Positions 16,913 to 25,910 are shown, numbered from the stretch's first letter. The stretch is DNA of 64,000 bases from Chlorogloeopsis fritschii PCC 6912 (GCF_000317285.1 NZ_AJLN01000037.1:1-64000), one strand, 5' to 3'. The notes: a model not told the origin generated them from the sequence alone. Made by a program: numbers and translations.

Positions 16913-17272
16913 TTCTCTTTATTTATTCAACGTTTTTTACTAACAGTTACAGATTAACAATTCAATCCTTGTCATCCAATCTGTCATTAGAACTAATTGT
17001 GGATAACCTCAAGGAAGACATGAAGGAAGATGTGAAGTAACAGCATTTCTTTTGACGTATATCCTAGTTTAGGTGGCTTTAAAATTAAGAAAAAGCTCCT
17101 AGTAGGTCTAAACTAGGAGCTAGATTATTGCTTGGTAAAAGCAGTATATGCATTTCTAATTACCTCTTTCTTCCACTTGGAGAATTAAGCTGTCAATCTT
17201 TGTAGAGCAAAGTCACATCAATGGCTGCAATATCGATAATATTAGCTGGCAGGACATTTCAGGTATAAGCTG
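16913..17272. other. Intergenic region with a strong hairpin
   Basis: It contains the hairpin at 17094-17121 and otherwise no coding signal; the 3' part must hold the promoter of the lipoprotein gene at 17273. Confidence 0.4.
17094..17121 (-). terminator. Minus-strand intrinsic terminator without an obvious gene
   Basis: AGCTCCTAGT (17094-17103) and ACTAGGAGCT (17112-17121) form a perfect 10-bp stem. Read on the minus strand it is followed by TTTTTCTTAATTTT, a good terminator tail, yet no minus-strand gene ends here. Confidence 0.6.
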
Positions 17273-17788
17273 ATGCGAAAGCAAATATTTTCACTTCTAA
17301 CATTGGTTGTACCAATTACGCTGACACTCATCGGTTGCAGTACCCCAACTACTGATGAGTATGAAGCCACAGCACTCACTAGTTATACTTGGCAAGTAAA
17401 ATATGCCTACAACTTAACTAACGAAAAATCACCACGCGTTGAAACCTTCGCTACTACATCCTTGCTCAATCGCAATGGTTTAAAGCCTTCTGGTACAGCT
17501 ATTGGCCCTGATGATAAAGGTTTATGGTGGCCTACTCTACCACCACGACCTTCTGTTGATGAAGTGGAGCAACGGCAAAAACCCCAAGAAGAGGCGAGCA
17601 AGCCCGAATTATTGAAAGCTGTGGAGTACAAAATAACTTATAGAGTTGGCGATCAAAAGAGGACACTACCCACTAACTACCAAGTCTATCGGCAAGTAGT
17701 GAAGGCGTATCCGTCACGCACCCCTTTGCAGCTGACTTTAGGAATAGGCGATAATTCTGTCGAGAAAGCTGAACCTGTTCGCAATTAA
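17273..17788 (+). CDS. Conserved lipoprotein, function unknown
   Basis: 171 residues with a signal peptide (MRKQIFSLLTLVVPITLT) and lipobox LIGC (cysteine about 22), so a membrane-anchored lipoprotein facing the periplasm or thylakoid lumen. The mature part contains a proline-rich stretch (WWPTLPPRP) and a Glu/Lys-rich linker before a beta-type C-terminal region. No catalytic motif is visible. It seems to be transcribed alone. Confidence 0.8.
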   Translation: MRKQIFSLLTLVVPITLTLIGCSTPTTDEYEATALTSYTWQVKYAYNLTNEKSPRVETFATTSLLNRNGLKPSGTAIGPDDKGLWWPTLPPRPSVDEVEQRQKPQEEASKPELLKAVEYKITYRVGDQKRTLPTNYQVYRQVVKAYPSRTPLQLTLGIGDNSVEKAEPVRN

Positions 17789-17958
17789 GTAAAGATAAGA
17801 GGTTACTCAGAGGCGATCGCTTTTAATAATACATTTGCACTAATACTGTAATACTATTTATACAATCTATCTAAAATTTGATACAGTTGTCAGATAATAC
17901 ATAGACGGTAGATTTTTAATTAATTTAACCACCATAAATTTTTACTAGATGTCAAGCT

Positions 17959-18168
17959 ATGATTGCTCAACACTACGATTTAATTCACGTTGAAAACAAC
18001 CTGCTTAGACAAATCAAAATTAAAGAAAATCAGTTAAAAATTGCCCAAGAATCTAATATGCCCTATGTCGCAGAAGCATTACAGAGGCAATTGCTAGAGT
18101 TACGGTGTCAATCCTCAGAGCCGCAAGACTTTGAATTTAAAGCATTGATGAGTTTGTTAGACGATTAA
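17959..18168 (+). CDS. Small helical protein, function unknown
   Basis: 69 residues, predicted to be almost wholly helical with a coiled-coil-like run (NLLRQIKIKENQLKIAQES, then ALQRQLLELR). No membrane segment. It ends 14 bp before the stop of the convergent regulator gene at 18183. The ribosome site is weak, but length and composition suit a real small gene. Confidence 0.6.
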   Translation: MIAQHYDLIHVENNLLRQIKIKENQLKIAQESNMPYVAEALQRQLLELRCQSSEPQDFEFKALMSLLDD

Positions 18169-18182
18169 ATTTGTTGTTGATT

Positions 18183-18833
18183 TCATAACATAATTAACCC
18201 AAATCGTACACCTACACTCACAGCCTGGGTGCGCGTTGAGACACCAAGCTTATGAAAAATGGAAGAGATGTGAAACTTCACAGTATGCTCTGAGATCTGC
18301 AATCGTTTGGCGATCGCTTTATTTGCCAATCCAGAAGCCAGCATTTCTAAAACTTCGATTTCCCGCGGTGTCAAAGCTTGGATGGAATTGCCTAAACTTG
18401 TGTCACGAATACTATCTTTTACAGACAATAAGGACTCAAGTACATCAGGGTGCAGAACTATCAAACCCAAAGCCACTGACTCCACAGCCGCAATAATCTC
18501 TGACTCGCTACTGGTTTGGGGCAATATACCTCGAACACCAAAACGCAGCGCCTCTGTCAAGTGAAGGCTGTCGAGTTCATCAGTAATTAGTAGCCAAGCA
18601 CAAGAGTAAGTTTCCTCTTGGTTGGGAAGCAATTTTTCCCAATCCCATTTCTGTGCATAGCTACTCAAATCTAGCAGCACCACATCAGGTTGTAATTGTC
18701 TAATTTCTCTTGTTAGTACATTATTTAAGTCAGCTGTGCTGCCTACCACCATGATTTTGGAATCAGTTGTCAGCACTGCTGACAACCCTGCTCGCACCAA
18801 AGGTGATGCAGCAACTACCAGTACCCGAATCAT
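18183..18833 (-). CDS. Atypical NarL-type regulator with degenerate receiver
   Basis: 216 residues. The C-terminal LuxR-type HTH (LTPREIEVLEMLASG, NKAIAKRLQISEHTVKFHI) is intact. The N-terminal receiver is altered: the acidic pair that binds Mg is Ala8-Ala9 (VVAASPLV instead of VDDHPLV) and the conserved Lys is lost (GILPQT instead of GYLLK), while D55 remains in LLDLS. It is unlikely to be phosphorylated in the usual way and probably acts by protein contact or expression level. It overlaps the protease gene by ATGA (18830-18833), so the two proteases and this regulator form one operon; control of or by proteolysis is the natural guess. Confidence 0.9.
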   Translation of the reverse strand: MIRVLVVAASPLVRAGLSAVLTTDSKIMVVGSTADLNNVLTREIRQLQPDVVLLDLSSYAQKWDWEKLLPNQEETYSCAWLLITDELDSLHLTEALRFGVRGILPQTSSESEIIAAVESVALGLIVLHPDVLESLLSVKDSIRDTSLGNSIQALTPREIEVLEMLASGLANKAIAKRLQISEHTVKFHISSIFHKLGVSTRTQAVSVGVRFGLIML

Positions 18834-19438
18834 CTTTGCTCCACAGGATTTTTAGTATCAGGCTGTGGACGACTTTCACCACGTAGAAAATGCTCGACAG
18901 TTGAACTGGGAATTGCCACACCCAAGCCATTCACAATCATGGTATTAATTCCCACCACATGACCGAGACAGTTGGCAAGAGGCCCACCAGAATTGCCAGG
19001 AAACAAGCTAATATCCGCCATCAGCAACCGTTCTTTGTTGGCACAGACAATCCCGGTAGTGACTGCACCTTTGTCAGCAAAGGGATTTCCCACGGCTACA
19101 ACCAATTCCCCTACGCGCAATTTATCTGTATTCCCAATAGTTGCAGTGGGTAGATTGGTGGCAGCAATTGTGAGAGCAGCTAGATCTAACTCTGGGTCAA
19201 TTTTGCTACGTACAGCCATAAATACTCGTCCATCTGCAAGTTCAACAGTTGCACGTCTACTAAAAGCAACATGGGCGTTTGTGATGATCAGGCTACCTGG
19301 AAAAAGCGGGGAAGACGGCCAAATCACACCGGAACCACCAGAAAAATAACTACTACGAACTTTCACAGTAATATCACGTAGTTTGTTTCCTAAATTTGCC
19401 AGTTCAACAGCAATGTTAGTCAATGTTGTGGTATTCAT
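18830..19438 (-). CDS. Short trypsin-like serine protease (S1C/HtrA type, no PDZ)
   Basis: 202 residues with the complete catalytic triad of HtrA-type proteases: His in TNAHVA, Asp in PELDLAAL and Ser in FPGNSGGPL. The PDZ domain normally following is absent, and there is no signal peptide or membrane segment, so it should act in the cytoplasm. It lies between a PDZ-containing but catalytically dead paralogue (19579-20484) and an atypical regulator (overlap of 4 bp). The likely reading is that the dead paralogue lends its PDZ domain to this enzyme. Confidence 0.9.
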   Translation of the reverse strand: MNTTTLTNIAVELANLGNKLRDITVKVRSSYFSGGSGVIWPSSPLFPGSLIITNAHVAFSRRATVELADGRVFMAVRSKIDPELDLAALTIAATNLPTATIGNTDKLRVGELVVAVGNPFADKGAVTTGIVCANKERLLMADISLFPGNSGGPLANCLGHVVGINTMIVNGLGVAIPSSTVEHFLRGESRPQPDTKNPVEQR

Positions 19439-19542
19439 ATGTGTCTTGAATGTTTAGTGGTCAATTGGCAATTAAGTAGCTCTTTTTGAAGTGCGTACAC
19501 TAAAGGCAGGGAACAGGACTATTAAACTCATCTGTCTCCTAT

Positions 19543-19575
19543 CCCCCTAGTCCCTAGCCCTAGCCCCTAGCCCTC
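19543..19575. repeat. Heptameric short tandem repeat (CCCCTAG type)
   Basis: A run of CCCCTAGT/CCCTAGC units between the two protease genes; the same family recurs at 50496-50535 and, in reverse complement, at 61311-61342. It matches the STRR heptamers of heterocystous cyanobacteria. Confidence 0.75.
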
Positions 19576-19578
19576 TAC

Positions 19579-20484
19579 TTACTCTGTTGCTCGTTCGCCC
19601 ACAACGATCGCTAATTCTGTCAACACGCCCCCCCTGACAAGTTGCACCTTCACAGTTTTGCCAATGCGATCGCTATTATTTAGCAGTGCCAGTACATCAG
19701 CCGTATCGGTTACAGGATTACCATCAAACGCTACCAATACATCTCCGATTATGACACCAGCTTTGTCAGCAGGGCTATTTGGCTCTACATTAACCACAAT
19801 TACCCCAGTTGCAGCAGGTAAATTGAGTCCAATTTGCAAATTTTTTGGTAATTGTACTGGCTGCATTCCTACACCCAAGTAACCCCGTGCAATTCTTCCA
19901 GCCGAAAGCAACTGTTGTAGTACCCGATTTACTGTAGCTGCGGGAATTGTTAAAGCCGTACCGCGTCGCCCCGCCGTGTTCATGCCCATTACAGAACCAG
20001 CTGCATCTACAAGTGGCCCGCCTGCAAAACCGGGGTAAAGGGTGATATCTGGGCGGATAAACTGGTCGATATTACCACCACTCATACTTCGCCAAGCACC
20101 GCTAACTGCACTGACACTACCCATGGCAGCCCTGATGTCTCCGTCGCTGTTTCTTGCCAACCCCAGTACTAGATGTCCAACTTTGAGGGTTTTAGCATCA
20201 CCGATTTGTGCCACTGGGATATTTGCATTTTCTAGTTTAAATACGGCAATATCCGTACTGGGATCATGCCCCAGGAGTGTGACTGGCAGCTTGCGATCGC
20301 CTGCTAAGGTAACGGTGATTTCGTCATAGCGTTGCAGTGACTCGTCTGAGGTGACAATAATACCATTACGCCAGTGGATACCGCTAGAGGAAATTCGTGT
20401 ACCAGTATTAATCGCTACTACCGTGTTTTCCACTTGCTCTACGATGGCAGCGATACTGTTAGATAAATCTAGTAATGAAGACAT
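19579..20484 (-). CDS. HtrA-like pseudoprotease with PDZ domain
   Basis: 301 residues from ATG 20482-20484 (a GTG at 20496 is less likely). The fold is that of HtrA (IVT...; STDIAVFKL with the Asp; GMNTAGRRG; PDZ with RGYLGVG and SPADKAGVIIGDVLVAFDG), but the catalytic serine is replaced (PGFAGGPL in place of GNSGGPL) and the His position reads TSDES instead of TNxHV. So two of three triad residues are gone and no peptidase activity is expected. No signal peptide. First gene of the operon with the active short protease and the regulator; probable adaptor or chaperone role. Confidence 0.9.
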   Translation of the reverse strand: MSSLLDLSNSIAAIVEQVENTVVAINTGTRISSSGIHWRNGIIVTSDESLQRYDEITVTLAGDRKLPVTLLGHDPSTDIAVFKLENANIPVAQIGDAKTLKVGHLVLGLARNSDGDIRAAMGSVSAVSGAWRSMSGGNIDQFIRPDITLYPGFAGGPLVDAAGSVMGMNTAGRRGTALTIPAATVNRVLQQLLSAGRIARGYLGVGMQPVQLPKNLQIGLNLPAATGVIVVNVEPNSPADKAGVIIGDVLVAFDGNPVTDTADVLALLNNSDRIGKTVKVQLVRGGVLTELAIVVGERATE

Positions 20485-20600
20485 AAATTTTTCCACAATT
20501 TTTTCTAGCTGCTCAGATCTTGCCGTTTTATCTTTAAAAATGGCATCGGAAAATTGGGCAGAAGTTTACCTAGAAAAATGGGTAGGGATAAAATAGCATT

Positions 20601-21692
20601 TTATGCCAACGGTAGCGAAAATCGAAACGTACTTCCTTTATCTAGCTCACTTTCTACTTGAATCTCGCCTCCCTGCAACTCAACTAAACGATGGGAGATA
20701 GCTAGACCAATCCCAGTACCACCGGGACTGCGGGCACGCGATCGCTCTGATCGCCAAAATCGGTCAAAGACAAAGGGTAAATCCTTCGCTTTAATACCAT
20801 GACCTGTATCAATAACTGCAATCCATAACTTGGCAGATTCACTCCAAACCTTTACTGTAATAGATCCTTTGACAGTGTAACGCAACGCATTGCCAAGTAG
20901 GTTGACCATAATCTGTTCAACTCGCTCAGGATCGGCAGATACTAAGGGCAGATTGGGCAGACACTCCAAACGCAATACAGGGCCATCTTCTAGTAATTGA
21001 TCTGAGAATCGTTGTATCAAAGATTGTAGGAGTGGATATAGATCGAGAGGTTGAATATTGATGGGTAGATATCCTGCCTCTGCCTTAGATAGTTCTTGAA
21101 CATCGTGAACCAAGCGACGTAATCGTGTTGTCTCTGCGGCTAATCTCTGAAAGATTTCTGGCGAAGATTCGATTGTACCATCTGCTAAACCCTCAAGATA
21201 ACCCTCCAAAATAGTCAATGGTGTACGTAGTTCATGGGTTAAATCTCCCACAAGTTCTCGACGACGCTGTTCTACGTCTTCAAGGTTGGATGCCATACGG
21301 TTAAAGCTGATGGCAAGGCGGTTCAACTCTAAAATTTCACTCTCAGGCACACGCGCTTTTAAGTTCCCCTGAGCAAATTGCTGAGTAATTTTCTCCATCT
21401 GAATTAAGGGTTGTACGACGCGCCTGGCAACAACATAACTCAAACCACCTGACACCGTGACACCCATTAGTAGGGATAACCAAGCTCCCCGGCTCCAAGC
21501 TGACTCAAACTTCCAAATCAGATCGTGGCGAATTTCACTCAGGTCAAATCCTCGTCCTTCCAAACGCTTTAAGTGCAACTCAAACAGTTGAGGCGAGAAT
21601 AATCTGCCCACAATGAGGAGAGTAATTAACCCAACTAGCATGACAATAATGTGGGAAAACAGTAATCGCGATCGCAGGCTGAGTTTACTCAC
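20601..21692 (-). CDS. Sensor histidine kinase (BaeS-like)
   Basis: 363 residues: an N-terminal transmembrane segment, a short periplasmic loop (about 30-65), a second membrane segment (about 67-88), HAMP, HisKA with the phosphorylated His in DLTHELRTPLT, and HATPase_c with the N-box (ERVEQIMVNLLGNALRY), DTGHGI and GGTGIGLAI boxes. The start follows the regulator stop by 8 bp, so it is co-transcribed with the regulator at 21701-22408. The small sensor loop gives no hint of the ligand; envelope or phosphate stress are both possible. Confidence 0.93.
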   Translation of the reverse strand: MSKLSLRSRLLFSHIIVMLVGLITLLIVGRLFSPQLFELHLKRLEGRGFDLSEIRHDLIWKFESAWSRGAWLSLLMGVTVSGGLSYVVARRVVQPLIQMEKITQQFAQGNLKARVPESEILELNRLAISFNRMASNLEDVEQRRRELVGDLTHELRTPLTILEGYLEGLADGTIESSPEIFQRLAAETTRLRRLVHDVQELSKAEAGYLPINIQPLDLYPLLQSLIQRFSDQLLEDGPVLRLECLPNLPLVSADPERVEQIMVNLLGNALRYTVKGSITVKVWSESAKLWIAVIDTGHGIKAKDLPFVFDRFWRSERSRARSPGGTGIGLAISHRLVELQGGEIQVESELDKGSTFRFSLPLA

Positions 21693-21700
21693 AATTCGTC

Positions 21701-22408
21701 CTAAATAACTGGATCTTCAAACTTATAACCCACTCCAATTACAGTTTTAACAAAGGTTGGATTAGCTGAGTCTGGTTCTATTTTTTTTCTTAGGCGTGCA
21801 ATGTGGGTATCAACAACCCGCTCATCGCCATAAAAGTTACTGCCCCAAAGCTTGTCAATTAGTTGAGTCCGGTTCCAAACCCGACCGGGGTAGCTCATAA
21901 ATGTTGCTAGCAGTTCAAACTCCAAGGTTGTTAGATCCAAAGGAATAGATTGATTGTTACTCAGAATTCGCCTCGCAGAGCGTTGTTCGAGATTAATGAC
22001 AAAGTGTTGAGTTTGATAAATCTGACTTTGCTTCCCATGACGTAGTGTCCGTCGTAGGAGCGCTCGCACACGAGCGACTAATTCTTTTGGGCTGAAGGGT
22101 TTGATCACGTAGTCATCTGCTCCAGTAGACAAACCGATGACGCGATCGATTTCCTCACCTTTTGCTGTCAACATTAGAATGTAAGGATCTTTAGAGCTTG
22201 GTTGCTGTCGAATGCGGGCACAAACTTCCAATCCGTCTAAACACGGAATCATTAGATCCAGAATAATCAAGTCAGGTGTTTGCTCTTGAAACATCTGAAT
22301 AGCAGTTGTTCCATCTCGACAATGGCGACAAGAAAAGCCTTCTCTTTCCAAGTACAGTTGAATTAACTGAGCAATCTCCAGCTCATCCTCAACAATCAAA
22401 ATCTCCAT
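21701..22408 (-). CDS. OmpR-family response regulator partner of the 20601 kinase
   Basis: 235 residues from ATG 22406-22408 (the frame extends to a GTG at 22453 without support). Receiver with VEDELE, phosphoacceptor in ILDLMIP and VIKPFS lysine loop; winged helix at the C-terminus ending TVIGVGYKFE. First gene of a two-gene operon with its kinase. The upstream region has three TCACA direct repeats at exact 11-bp spacing (22619-22650), the geometry to which PhoB/OmpR-type dimers bind, so autoregulation is likely. Confidence 0.93.
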   Translation of the reverse strand: MEILIVEDELEIAQLIQLYLEREGFSCRHCRDGTTAIQMFQEQTPDLIILDLMIPCLDGLEVCARIRQQPSSKDPYILMLTAKGEEIDRVIGLSTGADDYVIKPFSPKELVARVRALLRRTLRHGKQSQIYQTQHFVINLEQRSARRILSNNQSIPLDLTTLEFELLATFMSYPGRVWNRTQLIDKLWGSNFYGDERVVDTHIARLRKKIEPDSANPTFVKTVIGVGYKFEDPVI

Positions 22409-22618
22409 TAGCCTAATGAAAGTTTTTCTGTCGACGATCATACAGTAAAGCACAGATGCTTTGAAGATTTAGCAAAGAGCACAGGTAGATTTACAAAAAA
22501 ATTACAACAGCTAAATTGCGGGACAACAAAAAATTATTTAATAGTCAGTACTATTATGGATTTTATGAGGCTATATCAACACTAACACAGTTTGTAATCA
22601 ACACTAAAAATTTGTAAA

Positions 22619-22650
22619 TTTGTCACATATTCGTCACAGTATTTTCACAT
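22619..22650. promoter_or_regulatory. Three 11-bp-spaced TCACA direct repeats (candidate OmpR/PhoB-type operator)
   Basis: TCACA occurs at 22623, 22634 and 22645; the aligned units read TTGTCACATAT, TCGTCACAGTA and TTTTCACATTT. The 11-bp period and the GTCACA core resemble a Pho box. It lies between the minus-strand regulator gene and the plus-strand glycosyltransferase gene and could serve either. Confidence 0.55.
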
Positions 22651-22792
22651 TTTTGTAAAAACATAAGTGTAAATTCACAGATAATAAAATAACTGAAAAT
22701 TCCTGCTGTTAGGCTGAGTTAACGTGAATTGTTTAGTCTTCATAAATCTTGGAAATTAAGACGGTACTTCATTACAAAATTATTTATTAAAT

Positions 22793-23752
22793 ATGGATAA
22801 ATTAATCACAATTACTATCCCAACATATAACCGTGCTCATTTACTTGATAAACAACTGGCATGGTTAGCTAAAGCAATCAATGGTTTTGAGTCTGAATGT
22901 GAAATCATCATTTCTGATAACTGTTCAACAGATAATACACAAGAAATAATTCAAAAATGGCAGCCAGTTTTCAGTAATACTAAATTTAAAGCCCATAAAA
23001 ATAGCGTCAATATAGGCTTAATGGGTAACATAGCTCTTTGTTTGCAATCTGCTACGAGTAAATATGTTTGGACAGTTGGCGATGACGATCCAATTCAAGA
23101 AACAACCCTAGCTTATGTGGTAACAAAATTGAAAGAAAATCCAAGCATAACATTAATGTTTTTGAACTGCTTGGGTCGCAATAAAAAAACAGATAAAATT
23201 GTGGTAAATCGTTGGTTTAATAGCGATAGCGATGAGCCGAAACCAAATGGGAAAGATGAATTTCAACGTCATCTAACAGAAAGCTTTGGTGGTGTTCTGT
23301 TTATGACAGCGACAATATATAAAACAGAACTAGTGCAATGTGCTTTAAAAAAGTGGCCAACTTCCTATACTAATTTTGTAGCTCAAGCATATTGGGCTGG
23401 ATTTTGTGCTGCTCATGGCAGCATACTTGTAACTAGAGACACTTATTTAGAGTGTACTATGTATGCTAGTTCTTGGGAGGGCGATCCAAAAATAACAGTC
23501 ATGATGCAATACATTTATATACCTGAACTTTATGATAAATTAATCGAAATTGGATATCCTCAAAGATTTTGCCGACAGATGATTGTGCAAAATCTGAGAA
23601 GAAAAAGTCATTGGAAAATATTATTAGGCGCTTTAATAAAATGGCCAGTTTTAGTAATTAATATAATTATTCCGTACCTCACTCTGGTCAGCATATCTAT
23701 TTGGAAACTAATTTTCTTGCCCAAACAAAGCAAATCAAAATTTGAAAATTGA
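22793..23752 (+). CDS. Family 2 glycosyltransferase
   Basis: 319 residues, GT-A fold. N-terminal ITIPTYNRAHLL and SDNCSTDNT bind the nucleotide sugar; GDDDPI is the DxD metal site. The C-terminal end has a hydrophobic stretch (about 280-308) that may anchor it to the membrane. Probably adds a sugar to an exopolysaccharide, lipopolysaccharide or glycolipid; acceptor unknown. It is a single gene with no polysaccharide cluster beside it. A hairpin (CTCGTAT 23766-23772 / ATACGAG 23781-23787) follows closely. Confidence 0.9.
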   Translation: MDKLITITIPTYNRAHLLDKQLAWLAKAINGFESECEIIISDNCSTDNTQEIIQKWQPVFSNTKFKAHKNSVNIGLMGNIALCLQSATSKYVWTVGDDDPIQETTLAYVVTKLKENPSITLMFLNCLGRNKKTDKIVVNRWFNSDSDEPKPNGKDEFQRHLTESFGGVLFMTATIYKTELVQCALKKWPTSYTNFVAQAYWAGFCAAHGSILVTRDTYLECTMYASSWEGDPKITVMMQYIYIPELYDKLIEIGYPQRFCRQMIVQNLRRKSHWKILLGALIKWPVLVINIIIPYLTLVSISIWKLIFLPKQSKSKFEN

Positions 23753-24712
23753 ACACTTGTAAATGCTCGTATAGCTACCCATACGAGAAATTCTAAACCC
23801 AATAATTTTCCTCCTCTGTTTTTGTTACAAAAGCCACAAATTACTTTTGAACCTATGCATCCGTTTGCTAGGACTCAAGGCGATCGCATAAAAATCAAAA
23901 GTGAAATGGAAAAAGATAGCATCTTTAGTTTTTGATTAAAGAAGTTGACGTCATGTGGAATTAATAGCGTCAAAGGATGCTAATTTGTGATTTTTCTGGT
24001 ATGGCTGGGAAATGAGGAAATGCATTAGCACGCTTGAAACAAAAATTTATCACTATGATTGGATTTATGTTTGCTTTTTTCCTCGCTGCGTTTTTGATCA
24101 GCTTACTAACTTTATCTGGTTGGGCTACAATCGCCTACTTATTTCCTACCAAGCATTCTCAAGATTAAATTAATTTTTACCTTGACTTACAAGCCTAAGT
24201 ATACTACACAGTTTTTGTTTTCTCAGTATTTGTTTTTCTCACTCATCTAAAGTAGAAAAATCGTATTTGAGTAACATTTGTAACAAACATATATATTAAT
24301 TTTATATTAATTGATTAATTTGATTTTTTAAATTTTATACTTAGACCATAACATGGGAGAATCTTGTTAAGATTCTTCCAGCATCATAATTGACATTCTG
24401 ATTCCCATAAATCTTAATTAAGTGAAAGTACTGTTGTAGCGTCCTTACTAATCCTATTAGTATTTATCTCAAAGAGGTTCAGCTTTAGACAGAGAGTAAC
24501 ATATATGACGTTTATATGTACATTTTCAACCATAATTTGTGTTTGGGCTGGAACACAGAGAGCTTTGTACACTTGGGATAAAGAATGACTAAAATATGTT
24601 GTTGCTCGGCTGCCATGAAGCACACAACTATAGTACTAGCAACTATTGAAGCTTAAAATCAGGTAACATACATAAGTTCTTTTACTGAAGACCAAAAACT
24701 TGAGGAGTGCCT
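23753..24712. other. Long AT-rich intergenic region
   Basis: About 960 bp. It holds the hairpin after the glycosyltransferase gene, a possible 37-residue membrane peptide gene (24055-24168) and a small palindrome near 24360-24380 (AATCTTGTTAAGATT). No other convincing frame; the minus-strand frame around 24414-24623 has no ribosome site and unusual composition. Confidence 0.45.
24055..24168 (+). CDS. Possible 37-residue membrane peptide
   Basis: Starts at ATG 24055 and ends at TAA 24166-24168. The product is one hydrophobic helix (MIGFMFAFFLAAFLISLLTL, then a short SGWATIAYLF segment) with a polar tail KHSQD, as in the small membrane subunits common in cyanobacteria. An in-frame TTG at 24034 could extend it by seven residues. 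No ribosome site is clear and no family is recognised. Confidence 0.35.
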   Translation: MIGFMFAFFLAAFLISLLTLSGWATIAYLFPTKHSQD

Positions 24713-24988
24713 ATGAACAAGATACAATTGGCTTTAGTTGTTAGTTATTTAGTCACAACTGGTTACTTTTTTCTCACTTACTTAAGATTTTCTCTGCGCC
24801 ATCCCGCTTCTTGTCCAGCAGAAAATTTTCTATCTTTCGTGATGTTTGTAGTGACAACTACTTTATGGCCTTTACTGATTCCCATATCTTTAGTACAAAC
24901 ATTTAAACTTAAGGAATTTAAATTCAGTACAGTGGTTCCTGTGCTTGTTGCCATATCTGCGTTTAGTTTTGTATTTCACATGGCATAG
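24713..24988 (+). CDS. Small membrane protein, function unknown
   Basis: 91 residues from ATG 24713, with GAGGAG at 24702-24707 fixing the start. Three hydrophobic segments (about 4-24, 40-60 and 70-90). No catalytic or metal motif seen. It stands alone before the decayed methyltransferase gene. Confidence 0.65.
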   Translation: MNKIQLALVVSYLVTTGYFFLTYLRFSLRHPASCPAENFLSFVMFVVTTTLWPLLIPISLVQTFKLKEFKFSTVVPVLVAISAFSFVFHMA

Positions 24989-25125
24989 CTGGATTTACTA
25001 GTAGTTCGATACACATACATTAATTTATTGTTGCCCAAGTTAATTAAAATAAGCTTTGCTTGGCATTCAAGCCTCTCTCAGCATTTTAGAATGCTAAATG
25101 ATACCAATTACAAAAGAGGTAAGTA

Positions 25126-25907
25126 ATGGGATCTGCTGACATACAGGGAGCATTATGGGGAGCAGCAGCTCAAGATTAGGCTAATTATCAAGAAGCTACC
25201 TCTATTCCACTTTGGCAAGATGTTTTGTATGCTATTCGTGCTGGAGAAGGCATAAAAATTCTCGATGCTGGATGCGGATCTGGTGGTGCGTGCATTGAAG
25301 CAGCCAAGCTTGGATGTGAGTTAACAGGTGTTGATGCTAGCGCATCGCTTTTGGCGATCGCGCGCCAAAGATTACCCCAGGCACGCTTTGAATAGGCGGA
25401 TTTAGAGTCACTCCCCTTCGGTGACGAGGAATTTGACGGTGCGATCGCAGTCAACTCAGTTATGTATGCTAGCGATATGGAGCAAGCAATTAAAGAATTG
25501 GCAAGAGTAACTCGCTTGCATGGAAGAGTGGCGATCGCTTCTTGGGGTAAACCAGAAGACTGCGAAATGAGAGATGTCTTTAGTGCTGTAATCAGTATTT
25601 TACCTTCTAAACCGTCGGGTGGCGGCCCTTTTGCACTCTCTGCACCCAGAGTATTGGCAGCACTGATTGAAGGTTCAGGATTGCGTTTTGTAGAACAGGG
25701 TGAAACTCGTTGTGATTTTGGTTACCCTAACATAGATATATGCTGGCGTGCTTTGTCTTCGGCAGGTTCTTTGCAAGCAGCGATGAATGCGGTTGGAGAA
25801 ACTGCCGTACGGGAGAAAGTCGAAGATACAGCAAAGAAATACCAGATGCTTCTGGCGCAATTACTTTTCGTAACACCTTTATTTGGGTAGTGGGGGAGCG
25901 TGTCTGA
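25126..25907 (+). pseudogene. Broken SAM methyltransferase gene (two in-frame TAG codons and a frameshift)
   Basis: One reading frame runs from ATG 25126 and encodes a class I methyltransferase: ILDAGCGSGGACIE (SAM motif I), GVDASASLLAIA, LPFGDEEFDGAI, then VTRLHGRVAIASWG. It is interrupted by TAG at 25177 (after AAQD, where Trp is expected) and TAG at 25393 (after ARFE). Near 25845 a frameshift diverts the end: the intended C-terminus (SGAITFRNTFIWVVGERV) is in another frame and stops at TGA 25905-25907. The conservation of the sequence shows the lesions are recent. A 142-residue product could start internally at 25462 but would lack the SAM site. Confidence 0.88.
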
Positions 25908-25910
25908 TGG

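Noticed and set aside
24414-24623. Minus-strand 69-codon frame
   Set aside because: No ribosome site, irregular composition in an AT-rich gap; chance frame.
25126-25907. TAG recoding (pyrrolysine-like or readthrough gene)
   Set aside because: A frameshift near the 3' end also breaks the gene, no Pyl machinery is visible, and simple decay explains all lesions.
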